From the NCBI GenBank assembly GCA_946886075.1, contig CAMPHR010000001.1, forward strand, positions 62,001 through 126,000: 64,000 nucleotides of DNA. The letters run 5' to 3'. The DNA comes from an uncultured Novosphingobium sp. (lineage in GTDB: Bacteria > Pseudomonadota > Alphaproteobacteria > Sphingomonadales > Sphingomonadaceae). Each line of letters opens with the position of its first letter. Positions within the stretch are counted from its first letter, which is position 1. The notes beneath the pieces were generated by a model. It ran no database searches. It had not been told where the DNA came from and saw nothing but the letters and a program-made list of their open reading frames with translations. The position numbers and the translations under genes were made by a program. Positions 1 through 8,469 of this stretch are shown in pieces.

Positions 1-2
1 AA

Positions 3-1019
3 TATGCTGGCAAGGAGAAGCGGCAGGAACTTGAAAAGCGGATGGACGAATATTTCAAATTCCGCAGAATCCATATCCGTGGCGACCGCGCCTCTTCGGT
101 GATCTTTCCGCCGGGCTATGATCCAAAGGCGGAGCCGACGCAGGAGTTGGCGGCGGCGGTCGGCGCGCTGAACGGCCTTCCCAAGGGGACCGGGCGATTG
201 GCCTTCCAAAAACGCGAAGTGGTGTACAGCGCCTGTTCCAATCCCGAGCGTTTTCCGGTTCTGGCGAAGGACTTCAAAACCTATGAAGGCAAGGTTGCCG
301 CCGGTATCAACCTGGACGGCAAGGACGGCAAACTGGACTTCGAAGGTCCCGATGGCGCGAAGGGCGTCGACAATCGGCTTTGGCGCGCAGTCGGTTGCGT
401 GTCCTCATTCCGCGAGAACAGCAGGGACGATGTTGCGCGCAAGGTCATGATGTCGATGGAAGCGCCCACGCTGATCGAACTTCGCGGGGTCGACAATCTT
501 CAGGATGACCCTGAAGTGAGCGTCACTGTCCTGGCAGTCAATGAAGCGCTGAGCCGCGACGGACGGGGCGGCCCGCTGGCGCGCGCTACTTTCACACCCG
601 TTCGCGACCCCCAGTTTCGCGCCACGGTCCGGGGCCGCATCACAGGGGGGGTACTGACAACCGATCCTGTCGATCTGACCTTGAATTACAAGGAGCAGAT
701 TGTGGATGCGCCGCGTCACATCCGGGATGCGCGGCTGCGTGCAAAATTCGGCGCTGACGGATCGATCGAAGGCAGCATCTATGGCTATTACACGCTGGAC
801 AGCTACTATGCATCGATTGAGCAAATGACGCAAAACGGCGCCAATCTGACCAAGGTGTCGTGCCCTGGCGTTCGCAAGGCTATCGACCGGCTGGCCGACG
901 GCTATCGCGATCCGCGCACGGGCCGCTTTACCGCCATATCGTCGGCCTATGATTTTATCGGCGTAAAAGCCTTCCTTGCTACGCCCAATCAAGTTGCGCA
1001 GACGGAGGCATTGCCATGA
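3..1019 (+). CDS. Hypothetical protein of the DUF1592/DUF1552 redox module, 5'-truncated by the window edge
   Basis: The reading frame is open from base 3 with no stop, so the true start probably lies outside the window. An internal ATG at 42 is the first visible start. About 338 residues are visible, and I recognise no catalytic motif. The protein has charged stretches, an FTP-VRDPQFRA segment near residue 200 and three cysteines that could pair. Its last four bases (ATGA) overlap the start of the DUF1592-family gene, so it is translationally coupled to the downstream module and probably works with it in the periplasm or at the outer surface. Function is not assigned. Confidence 0.7.
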   Translation, partial: YAGKEKRQELEKRMDEYFKFRRIHIRGDRASSVIFPPGYDPKAEPTQELAAAVGALNGLPKGTGRLAFQKREVVYSACSNPERFPVLAKDFKTYEGKVAAGINLDGKDGKLDFEGPDGAKGVDNRLWRAVGCVSSFRENSRDDVARKVMMSMEAPTLIELRGVDNLQDDPEVSVTVLAVNEALSRDGRGGPLARATFTPVRDPQFRATVRGRITGGVLTTDPVDLTLNYKEQIVDAPRHIRDARLRAKFGADGSIEGSIYGYYTLDSYYASIEQMTQNGANLTKVSCPGVRKAIDRLADGYRDPRTGRFTAISSAYDFIGVKAFLATPNQVAQTEALP

Positions 1020-2671
1020 AGATCCGGGCATTGCCCTCGCTGGCGCTTGCAGGCGCCTGCATGACGCTCGGGCTCAGCATCGCCTTCAGTGGCGCGCGAG
1101 CCGACGAAACGCACGCCGATACGCCGCCAAGCCAAATCCGGCGCCTGACCGAAAGCCAGTATCGAAGCGTCATCGCCGATGTTTTCGGCCCCGACATCAA
1201 GATTGTCGGCCGGTTTGAGCCCGACTTGCGCATCGACGGGCTGCAAGCTGTCGGGACGAGTGCCGTTTCGGTGACTGCCGCCGGCCTTGAGCAATATGAA
1301 AACCTCGCGCGCAATATCTCGGTTCAGGTAACGGACGAACAGCACCGCGCCAAACTGGTCGGCTGCGCCCCCTCCTCAACCGACCAGAATGGTGCTGCCT
1401 GCGCCCGGCAATTCTTTCAGCGCATAGGTTTGCAACTCTACCGGCGGCCGTTGGCGGAGGCGGAGGTCACTGCCCTTGCCAAGGCCACGACTGATGCGAC
1501 GGCGAAGCTGGGGGACTTTCATGGAGGTCTCGCCGCGACGCTGAGCGGCATGCTGACGAGCCCCGAATTCCTCTTCCGCATCGATCGCCCGGCCTCCTCG
1601 CGCCGCAGCATCGATGCTTGGTCGAAGGCAAGCCGCCTCTCCTTCCTGCTCTGGAACAGCATGCCCGACCAGACGCTGCTCGACGAAGCGCGCAGTGGGG
1701 CACTGGACACGCAGGCAGGGCTGACCAAGGCCGTCGACCGACTGATAGCATCCCCACGCTTTGAACAGGGCGTCCGCGCCTTCTTCACCGACTATCTCCG
1801 TCTGGACGGCATGGACGACCTTGCCAAGGACTCGCTCATCTATCCTGCCTTCTCGCAAGCGATCAGCACTTCGCTTGGGGAGCAGACGCTGCGCACCATC
1901 AGCTGGTTCCTGGTTGAGCAGAAGGGCGACTATCGCGACCTGTTCACGACGCGGTCGATCGCTATGAACCGCTCGCTCGGCCCGATCTACGACATACCAG
2001 TCAGCAAGTCGGGCTGGTTCATGTATGAATTTCCGCAAGGCGACCCGCGCACCGGCCTCCTCACGCATGCCAGCCTGTTGGCGCAGCATTCCCACCCGGG
2101 TCGCACCTCGCCCACGCTTCGTGGCGTGGCGCTACGCGAGATCTTCCTGTGCGAGAAAATTCCCGCTCCCCCGGCAAATGTCAATTTCGCGGTCGTGCAG
2201 AATGTCGATAACCCGACGCTCAAGACGACGCGTGCGCGGCTTCAGGCGCATCTGGATGACGAAGAATGCGCAAGCTGTCACCGCCGCACCGATCCGATGG
2301 GTCTGGGCCTCGAACAATTTGACGGCGCGGGCCAGTTCCGGAAGGTCGAACATGATGAGATCATCGACGTCAGCGGTGATTTCGAAAAGCAGGCGTTCGA
2401 CGGCGCCGCAGCGCTTGGAAAATTGTTCGGCAACAATCCGCGCGTCAGCAGCTGCCTGGTCCAGTCGGCGTGGCGTTACGCCAATGGCCGCAATCCATCC
2501 GGCACGGACGCGGCAGACATCACGCGGCTCGACCAGAGCTTCGTAGCGGGCGGCCATCGCTTCCCATCGCTGATGCGCGCCATCGCCCTTGATCCCGCCT
2601 TTTTTGCCATGCCACGCCTGGGACCGGAACGCCGCGTGGCCACTGTTCGCAGAGTTAAGGAGACTGGCTGA
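1016..2671 (+). CDS. DUF1592/DUF1588/DUF1585 domain protein with a single CxxCH motif
   Basis: 551 residues with a Sec-type signal peptide (basic start, hydrophobic stretch, cleavage near ARADE). The domain order matches the DUF1587-1595-1592-1588-1585 family best known from Planctomycetes and Verrucomicrobia. A RRLTESQYR motif is near residue 42, an RRPL segment near 147, LLWNSMPD near 210, and LRGVALRE followed by CASCH (C418, C421, H422) near the C-terminal third. CxxCH would allow one c-type haem, so I infer a periplasmic redox protein; its substrate is unknown. It overlaps the gene before it by 4 bp and the DUF1552 gene after it by 1 bp. These two families usually travel together. Confidence 0.85.
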   Translation: MKIRALPSLALAGACMTLGLSIAFSGARADETHADTPPSQIRRLTESQYRSVIADVFGPDIKIVGRFEPDLRIDGLQAVGTSAVSVTAAGLEQYENLARNISVQVTDEQHRAKLVGCAPSSTDQNGAACARQFFQRIGLQLYRRPLAEAEVTALAKATTDATAKLGDFHGGLAATLSGMLTSPEFLFRIDRPASSRRSIDAWSKASRLSFLLWNSMPDQTLLDEARSGALDTQAGLTKAVDRLIASPRFEQGVRAFFTDYLRLDGMDDLAKDSLIYPAFSQAISTSLGEQTLRTISWFLVEQKGDYRDLFTTRSIAMNRSLGPIYDIPVSKSGWFMYEFPQGDPRTGLLTHASLLAQHSHPGRTSPTLRGVALREIFLCEKIPAPPANVNFAVVQNVDNPTLKTTRARLQAHLDDEECASCHRRTDPMGLGLEQFDGAGQFRKVEHDEIIDVSGDFEKQAFDGAAALGKLFGNNPRVSSCLVQSAWRYANGRNPSGTDAADITRLDQSFVAGGHRFPSLMRAIALDPAFFAMPRLGPERRVATVRRVKETG

Positions 2672-4026
2672 TGTTGATGCACGGAACGACACGGCGCGGC
2701 TTCTTGCTGCGTGGCATATTGGGTGGCGGTGCGGTGACGCTGGGCCTGCCTCTGCTGGACGCATTTTTGGACAATAATGGCTCGGCCTTTGCCGCTACAT
2801 TGGGCGGTGGGCGTTTGCCGGTCCGCTTTGGTACCTGGTTCTGGGGCTGTGGCATGATCCCGGATCGATGGCAGCCGAAAAAGATCGGGGCGGACTATGA
2901 TCTGCCGCCGCAGCTTGCGCCGATTGCCGCTGTAAAGCAGCATGTCAGCGTCCTCACCGGTTTCGACGTGCTGCTGGACGGCAAGGGCAACCTGCCACAT
3001 CTGACCGGCAATACCGGCGTGCGCACCGGCTCTCCTACCGATGATTGGCTGGCAATTCGCGCGCCTACGATCGACGTGCTGATCGCCGACGCGATCGGCG
3101 GCGGCTCTTTCTTCCGCTCACTTGAGCTGTCGGCGGACGGCAATCCCCGCACCAGCTATTCCTTCCGCGACGGCCGCAGCATGAATTCGGCGACCCCCAA
3201 CGCCGTCGAATTTTACCGCAAGATATTCGGGGCGGACTTCAACGATCCCAACAAGGCGGATTTCAAGCCCGATCCCCGCATCATGGTTCGGCGCAGCGTC
3301 CTGTCGGGCGTTACCGAACAACGCCGTGCTCTGGAAAGCAACGTTGGCGCCGCCGATCGGGCTCGGCTCGACCAATATTTCACCTCCGTGCGTGAGATGG
3401 AAGGCAAGCTTGCCCTGCAACTACAAAAGCCGCCGCCGGCCGAAGCCTGCGTCGTCCCTGCCGAAGCGCCTGCCGTGTCCGGAGACGCTACCGACGTGGA
3501 ACAGCGCAAGACCAACCATCGCCTGATGGCACAGATGCTCGCCATGGCCCTCGCCTGCAACCAGACGCGCGTGTTCAACATGAGCTTTTCGACGGCGGCT
3601 TCCGACTTGCGGCAAGCGGGCCAGACGACGGGTTATCACCAGAACACGCATGAGGAGATGGTCGATCGCTCCATCGGCTACCAACCGACGGTCGATTTCT
3701 TCGCTACCCGCAACATGGAAGCCTGGGCAGATTTCGTGTCAGCGCTCGCCGCCATCAAGGAGGGTGACGGCACATTGCTCGACAATATGCTGGTTTTTGC
3801 CCATTCCGATGTGTCCTATGCGAAGAACCATGATGTGCTCGGCATCCCCGTGATGCTTGCGGGCCGGGCTGGCGGAAAGGTGAAGACCGGCCTGCATGTT
3901 CATGGCAATGGTGAAACAATCAGCCGCGTCGGCTTGACTCTTCAGCAAGCTATGGGAATTTCAACGGATAGCTGGGGACTTGATGCGATGAGCACCAAAC
4001 GGCCAATCAGCGAAATAATGGCGTGA
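2671..4026 (+). CDS. DUF1552 family protein, Tat-exported
   Basis: 451 residues. The N-terminus TTRRGFLLRG followed by a hydrophobic stretch is a twin-arginine signal, so the protein should be exported folded. The remainder matches DUF1552 (sulfatase/alkaline-phosphatase-like fold relatives) in length and by segments such as GTWFWGCGM near residue 50 and the H- and D-rich FAHSDVSYAKNHD near residue 388. DUF1552 genes sit beside DUF1592/1588 genes across phyla, and the biochemical role is unestablished. It starts 1 bp inside the upstream stop (TGATG) and is followed at once by the cytochrome c gene. Confidence 0.85.
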   Translation: MLMHGTTRRGFLLRGILGGGAVTLGLPLLDAFLDNNGSAFAATLGGGRLPVRFGTWFWGCGMIPDRWQPKKIGADYDLPPQLAPIAAVKQHVSVLTGFDVLLDGKGNLPHLTGNTGVRTGSPTDDWLAIRAPTIDVLIADAIGGGSFFRSLELSADGNPRTSYSFRDGRSMNSATPNAVEFYRKIFGADFNDPNKADFKPDPRIMVRRSVLSGVTEQRRALESNVGAADRARLDQYFTSVREMEGKLALQLQKPPPAEACVVPAEAPAVSGDATDVEQRKTNHRLMAQMLAMALACNQTRVFNMSFSTAASDLRQAGQTTGYHQNTHEEMVDRSIGYQPTVDFFATRNMEAWADFVSALAAIKEGDGTLLDNMLVFAHSDVSYAKNHDVLGIPVMLAGRAGGKVKTGLHVHGNGETISRVGLTLQQAMGISTDSWGLDAMSTKRPISEIMA

Positions 4027-4052
4027 CCTTTACAGAAAGAATGAGGCAGATG

Positions 4053-4514
4053 ATGAAGCTTCCCTACTCCCTGGCTTTGGCAACGGCCGGCTTGGCCGCA
4101 AGCGTCGCCGCTTATGCCGCCACGCCCGCGGTCACCAATGCGATCAAGGCGCGCCAGGCCAGCTACAAGGAAATTGGTGGAGCGTTCAAAAGCATCAACG
4201 ACGAAATCAAGTCGGCATCGCCCGACATGAACAGCGTGCGCCCCCTTGCGCGTGATGTCGCCACGCGCGCGGCGCTGCTGCCCAAATATTTCCCCAAGGG
4301 TAGCGGGCCGGAATCAGGCGTGAAGACCAGGGCCAAGGCTGAAATCTGGAAAGACAATGCCGCCTTCGTAAAGCTTCAGGGCGACATGATCACTGCTGCA
4401 AAGGCGCTCGACGCGGCTGCGGCCAGCGGCAATGTCGCGGGCCTCACCGCCGCTCGCAACAGCCTGGGCGGCACTTGCAAGAGCTGCCACGACCGCTTCC
4501 GCGCGGAGCTTTGA
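4053..4514 (+). CDS. Cytochrome c, class II (c'-type)
   Basis: About 153 residues with a Sec signal peptide ending near AYA. The only haem motif, CKSCH (C142-H146), lies at the extreme C-terminus, which is diagnostic of class II cytochromes c (four-helix bundle, periplasmic). I chose ATG 4053 because GAGG at 4043-4046 sits at a good distance; ATG 4050 and a GTG at 4023 that overlaps the DUF1552 stop are alternatives. The stop overlaps the cytochrome b561 start (ATGA), so the two are coupled and probably exchange electrons. Confidence 0.87.
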   Translation: MKLPYSLALATAGLAASVAAYAATPAVTNAIKARQASYKEIGGAFKSINDEIKSASPDMNSVRPLARDVATRAALLPKYFPKGSGPESGVKTRAKAEIWKDNAAFVKLQGDMITAAKALDAAAASGNVAGLTAARNSLGGTCKSCHDRFRAEL

Positions 4515-5206
4515 TGGTGCAGGCGGAAACGAGCAGCGCGCCCGTGCGCCTGCGCATCTGGGACTTGCCGACCCGCCTCTTCCACTGGACGCTCGTACCG
4601 CTGCTCGCGTTCGCCTGGTGGACAGCTGAAGAGCGGATGCTCGATTGGCACAGGCTGGCTGGCTACAGCATCTTCGCCTTGCTGCTGTTCCGCCTCATCT
4701 GGGGCTTCGCGGGCAGCAGCACGGCCCGCTTCTCCAACTTCGTGGGCGGTCCGTCCAAGCTGTTCCGTTATGTCCGTGGGCATATGTTCAGCCGAGCGGC
4801 GGCTCCGGCGCCCGGTCACAATCCGGTCGGTGGCTGGAGCGTGATCGCGATGATCGCGATCCTTGTCGTTCAGGTTGGCCTTGGTTTCTTTTCCGTCGAT
4901 ATTGATGGCATGGAGTCCGGTCCCTTTTCCTACCTGGTCGAGTTTGACACTGGCCGGGTGGCGGCTGAATGGCATGCGTTCATCTTCAACGTCATCCTCG
5001 CCCTGACCGCTCTCCACGTCGTCGCCATCCTCTTTTACCTGCTGCACAGGCGCGACAATCTCGTCGGCCCGATGATCAGCGGAAGGCGGAAATGGAATGG
5101 AGAACAGCCAGCGCTACGTTTTGCATCTTCCTGGACGGCGCTCATATTGTTCCTGTTGATCGCCGGCGGCACCTGGTTGCTGATCGCGCAGTTCGGCCGG
5201 GCTTGA
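4514..5206 (+). CDS. Cytochrome b561-family membrane protein
   Basis: 230 residues. The start at 4514 overlaps the cytochrome c stop in ATGA. There are four to five hydrophobic segments and histidines in the positions expected for di-haem b561/Ni-hydrogenase cytochrome b proteins: LFHW near residue 20, DWHRLAGY near 48, EWHAF near 155 and ALHVV near 173. It probably links the quinone pool to the periplasmic cytochrome c and so to the DUF1592/DUF1552 proteins, which is inferred from the operon. It is the last gene of the module, and a bidirectional terminator follows. Confidence 0.87.
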   Translation: MVQAETSSAPVRLRIWDLPTRLFHWTLVPLLAFAWWTAEERMLDWHRLAGYSIFALLLFRLIWGFAGSSTARFSNFVGGPSKLFRYVRGHMFSRAAAPAPGHNPVGGWSVIAMIAILVVQVGLGFFSVDIDGMESGPFSYLVEFDTGRVAAEWHAFIFNVILALTALHVVAILFYLLHRRDNLVGPMISGRRKWNGEQPALRFASSWTALILFLLIAGGTWLLIAQFGRA

Positions 5207-5266
5207 GGCTGTTGCAAGCCGCTTGAAGGCCGTTCTCCGCGCCGCGCTTCGCTAGGACGAGGCATG

Positions 5267-5304
5267 AAAAAGGCTCTCTTCGCTCAGGCAAAGAGAGCTT
5301 TTTT
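5267..5304. terminator. Bidirectional intrinsic terminator between convergent genes
   Basis: The stem GCTCTCTT (5273-5280) pairs with AAGAGAGC (5291-5298) around a 10-nt loop. It has a T-run on the right (5299-5304) and an A-run on the left (5267-5271), so it can stop transcription from both the b561 gene (+) and the SWIB gene (-). Confidence 0.75.
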
Positions 5305-5321
5305 CTACGCTCGTCAGGCGA

Positions 5322-5654
5322 TCAGGCTTTAAGATGCTTTGCCAGATGCTTGTTCATCTCGAACATACTGGCCTTCTTGCCGCCGAAGATCTTTTCCAGC
5401 TTCTCGTCCGCCAATATCTCCCGCTTGTCCTTCGGGTTCTGAAGATCATTGGCCTTGATATAGTCCCAGATCTTCTTGACCACCTCACTCCGCGGGATCT
5501 TCTTGTCGCCGATAATGTCCGCCAGTTCCGGGGACGGCGTCACGGGCGCGGTGATGCCCCCACGCGCGCCGCCAGTGGCCTTGCCGGTCTTCTTGACCTT
5601 GGCGACCGCCGCCTTCGTTTCCTGTTCGCCACGTTGTTCACGAGTCCGCGCCAT
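5322..5654 (-). CDS. SWIB/MDM2 domain protein
   Basis: 110 residues. A basic, Ala/Lys-rich N-terminal tail (about 35 residues) precedes a SWIB domain: LADIIGDKKIPRSEVVKKIW, then the conserved LQNPKDKREI and a C-terminal MFEMNKHLAKHL. Bacterial stand-alone SWIB proteins are small and probably DNA- or chromatin-associated; related domains occur in chlamydial and plant proteins. The tail would suit nucleic-acid binding. Monocistronic; it ends at the shared terminator at 5267-5304. Confidence 0.88.
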   Translation of the reverse strand: MARTREQRGEQETKAAVAKVKKTGKATGGARGGITAPVTPSPELADIIGDKKIPRSEVVKKIWDYIKANDLQNPKDKREILADEKLEKIFGGKKASMFEMNKHLAKHLKA

Positions 5655-5743
5655 GAAATTCTCCGTTGCTGATCGCTCGCAGGTCCATGATCACGCTAAG
5701 TCATGAACCGCGAAAAAGTTGCCTGCCGCGTCACAATCGCTGA

Positions 5744-6703
5744 TCAAGGCACCTTCCCCACCGTATCGGCGACATAAGCGTCCCGCTGGCCCATCGGCTT
5801 TGGACGCCCGACGGTCGTGTCCTCAGCCGTCTGATGTTCGATCTCGCTATTCAGCTCTGCGCCCAAAATCAGGATATAGGCTGACAGATACAGCCACATC
5901 AGCGTCACCACGACCGCACTGAGCGCTCCATAAGTGGCGCCATAATTGCCGAAGTTGGACGCGTAGATGCCGAAGCCCAAGCTAACAGCCAGCCAGCCAA
6001 CCGTCGCAAACAGCGACCCAGGCGTCAGCCAGCGCCAGCGGGCGCGTTTGCGATCAGGCGCAAAGCGGTAAATCGTGCTGAGCAACATGCTTGCGGCGAG
6101 CGCCGCCAATATCCAGAAGCCGATGCGTATCACCGTGATCAGGATCGCAGGCGCCCCCGGCATCAGATGTTCAAGGAAGGCGAGCGCAGCGATCGCAAAG
6201 ATGGCAATGATCCCGGCGAGCAACAGCGCCAGCGTCATGACGCATGCCAGCATCGTCAGCTTGATGAAGCTGCGGCTCTCTTCCTCATCATAGGCGATGT
6301 TCACAGCCGTGACGATCGCGCTCGCGCCATTCATCGCGCCATAGATGGATAGCGCCAGCGAAAGAATCAGGCCAAAGCCCTTTTTGTCATTGCCAGTATT
6401 GACCACAGCCAACAGCTGCTCCCCGATCAGGCGCGCAGCTTCCTCGGGCAAAAGGCGGAACAGCGATTGCAGATGACCAGCGATCGTCGCCGGATCGGCA
6501 AATAGCCCATAGCAGAATACCAGTGCCGCCAATGTCGGGACGAACGCCAGGAAGCCATAAAAGGCCACACCTGCCGAGATCAGCCCGATATTGTCGCTGC
6601 CGCTCTCATTCCACGTCCGGATCAGGATATCCCGCCAGGCGGCCTTGGGCATTTCCCGTGGCCTTTTCGCCGTCCGGCCCCGGTCGCTATCGGTCTCAGC
6701 CAT
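5744..6703 (-). CDS. YihY/virulence factor BrkB family membrane protein
   Basis: 319 residues. I chose ATG 6703 because GGGAG lies just upstream; a longer reading frame to 6781 lacks such a site. Six hydrophobic segments fit the family, and conserved features include GVAFYGFLAFVPTLAAL near residue 45 and LWLYLSAYILILGAELN near the end. YihY proteins are inner-membrane proteins of uncertain function; the old annotation as ribonuclease BN is not supported. A hydrophilic N-terminal tail rich in Arg precedes the first segment. Confidence 0.88.
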   Translation of the reverse strand: MAETDSDRGRTAKRPREMPKAAWRDILIRTWNESGSDNIGLISAGVAFYGFLAFVPTLAALVFCYGLFADPATIAGHLQSLFRLLPEEAARLIGEQLLAVVNTGNDKKGFGLILSLALSIYGAMNGASAIVTAVNIAYDEEESRSFIKLTMLACVMTLALLLAGIIAIFAIAALAFLEHLMPGAPAILITVIRIGFWILAALAASMLLSTIYRFAPDRKRARWRWLTPGSLFATVGWLAVSLGFGIYASNFGNYGATYGALSAVVVTLMWLYLSAYILILGAELNSEIEHQTAEDTTVGRPKPMGQRDAYVADTVGKVP

Positions 6704-6817
6704 TGTCACTCCCTTTTCTGTCGGAGAGCAAACATCTGAACGGCGAGACTGATCCAGAGATTGGGCGAAGTTGATTAGCACGATTGGTTGGAGTGGCTTG
6801 CTGCCAAGCCGCTTACA

Positions 6818-7654
6818 TCACACCATCAAGCTCCCATCCAGCGCACGCACCGGCGCATTCAACCGTTCGAGCAGGCGAAGGCTGCGGACGATATTGCCGC
6901 TGAGTTCGCTGGCCGGGCGATGGCAAAGCTGAAGCGCTGCTTCTGCCATGGCTTCCACCGGTTCCAGATGGTCACGCTCATCCCATCCCCCAACCGACAG
7001 CGCGCCTTCACTCGCCACCGCTCCGACAGGCGCCAGCGAATTGACCGCGATCTTTTCGCGTGACAACTCAACCGCCCATCCTGCCGTCAGCCGGTCAAGC
7101 GCTGCCTTCGTCGTGCCGTAAAGCGTGGCATGGCCGTCACGATTGAAGCGGACATAGCGATCATCCGGATCATAGGGCGCAGGCGGCGGCATGTCCGCCG
7201 TCGCGCTGGAGATGTTCAGGATCCATCCTTCGCCCTGCTCGCGAAGATGGGGCAACGCCTGCTGCGACAATTGCTGCGGCGCGTGAACATTCATCTCGAA
7301 CGCCAGGTGAAAATGCTTGGGCTGCGCTTCCCAGATCGGCACGAAGCGCGACCAGGCGGCGTTATTGACCAAAATGTCCAGTCTGCCGAAATGCGCGACG
7401 GTTTCAGCGACGATGCGCGACCGGTCGGCCGGATCGGCCAGATTGGCCCCGATGGAAAGGCATTCCCCTCCGCCAGCCTGTATCAACGCGGCGGTTTCGG
7501 CAAGGGAACCGGCCAGGCTGCTGTCGCCCGCCTCCACCGTCCGCGCGACGATCGCGACTTTCGCGCCTTCGGCGGCAAATCGGCGAGCAATGGCAGCGCC
7601 GATGCCCCGGCTGGCTCCGGTGATTATCGCGACCCGCCCGTTCAACAGCGCCAC
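6818..7654 (-). CDS. SDR family oxidoreductase
   Basis: 278 residues with a classical Rossmann fold. TGASRGIG at residues 12-19 binds NAD(P), NNAA is near 100, and YGTTK is the catalytic Tyr/Lys pair near 188. It is the last gene of a long - strand catabolic array that begins at 19213. The likely step is oxidation of a hydroxyacyl intermediate made by the two acyl-CoA dehydrogenases upstream, which is an inference from position. The substrate is unknown. Confidence 0.85.
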   Translation of the reverse strand: MALLNGRVAIITGASRGIGAAIARRFAAEGAKVAIVARTVEAGDSSLAGSLAETAALIQAGGGECLSIGANLADPADRSRIVAETVAHFGRLDILVNNAAWSRFVPIWEAQPKHFHLAFEMNVHAPQQLSQQALPHLREQGEGWILNISSATADMPPPAPYDPDDRYVRFNRDGHATLYGTTKAALDRLTAGWAVELSREKIAVNSLAPVGAVASEGALSVGGWDERDHLEPVEAMAEAALQLCHRPASELSGNIVRSLRLLERLNAPVRALDGSLMV

Positions 7655-7672
7655 GCCCCTCTCCCCTTGTTA

Positions 7673-8044
7673 TCAGTCCAACAGCAGGTGCATCCGACCG
7701 GTCGCGATGGGCTTGTCCCGGTCCGCCTGCCAGCAAATGGCGTCAGCGTTCACCACACGCCGCCCGACCCGGACGAGCCTGGCCTGTGCATAGCTGTCGA
7801 TCATCGCGCCCCCACGCAGGAAATCGAACGACATGGTGAGCGGCTTGGGCCACGGCTCTCCCCGATCTTGAGCAACGGCCTCAAGACATGCGAGCTCCAG
7901 AAGGCTGCCGATTACGCCGCCATAAAGGAACCCCGTCCGCCCTTCGAGCGACGGAGCAGCGGGCATCATGAGCACCGTGGTATCCGCATCCAAAGCGACG
8001 CTGCGGATGCCCAGCATCTGCGCATAGGGCGTGCGTATGATCAT
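7673..8044 (-). CDS. PaaI-type hotdog thioesterase
   Basis: 123 residues forming a single hotdog domain. The helix segment FLYGGVIGSLLELACLEAV and the following strand are typical of PaaI-like acyl-CoA thioesterases. Its start overlaps the stop of another thioesterase gene (8041-8044), so the two are a translationally coupled pair that may form a heteromer. It would release CoA or remove dead-end acyl-CoA in the pathway encoded upstream. Confidence 0.82.
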   Translation of the reverse strand: MIIRTPYAQMLGIRSVALDADTTVLMMPAAPSLEGRTGFLYGGVIGSLLELACLEAVAQDRGEPWPKPLTMSFDFLRGGAMIDSYAQARLVRVGRRVVNADAICWQADRDKPIATGRMHLLLD

Positions 8045-8466
8045 GGCCCGTCCGTGAAGAAGAAGCTGGCGGCGGCCGTGGCGATCGGCGCTTCGGGGTT
8101 CCCATCATGCACATCGCAACGGGTGAAGGCGACCTTGCGCGTGATATGATGGCATTGCGCACGCGCATGAAGGCTGTGCCCTACCCTCGCCGGTCGCAGA
8201 TAGTCGATATGCAGGTCGAGCGTGGCCATTGGCCGCCATTGCCGCGTGCGCGCGATGATGGCTGAACCGGCTGCTGCGTCCACCAGCGATATGATAGGGC
8301 CAGACGACACCAGCCCTGCGTCCGCATCCATCAGGAAACCGGGAGCGAAGGGGCAAGCCAGCTCCGCCCAGTCCGGTCCATGATCGACATTATAGATGCC
8401 CAGCAGCGCATGATGTCCCCGCGGCGGCAGGTTTTTCAATCGCTCAAAGGCATCTTCTTCTTCCAC
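8041..8466 (-). CDS. PaaI-type hotdog thioesterase (second copy)
   Basis: 141 residues with a hotdog fold. Characteristic elements are HHALLGIYNVDHG near residue 18, IISLVDAAAGSAI near 60 and DLHIDYLRPA near 83. The N-terminal half resembles PaaI more closely than the neighbouring 123-residue protein does, and divergence between the two argues against a recent duplication. It lies 3 bp downstream of the 392-residue acyl-CoA dehydrogenase gene. Confidence 0.83.
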   Translation of the reverse strand: MEEEDAFERLKNLPPRGHHALLGIYNVDHGPDWAELACPFAPGFLMDADAGLVSSGPIISLVDAAAGSAIIARTRQWRPMATLDLHIDYLRPARVGHSLHARAQCHHITRKVAFTRCDVHDGNPEAPIATAAASFFFTDGP

Positions 8467-8469
8467 GGT

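Noticed and set aside
405..1031. Long open frame on the - strand under the first two + strand genes
   Set aside because: High-GC shadow of the + strand coding frame; no recognisable domain and it crosses two overlapping real genes.
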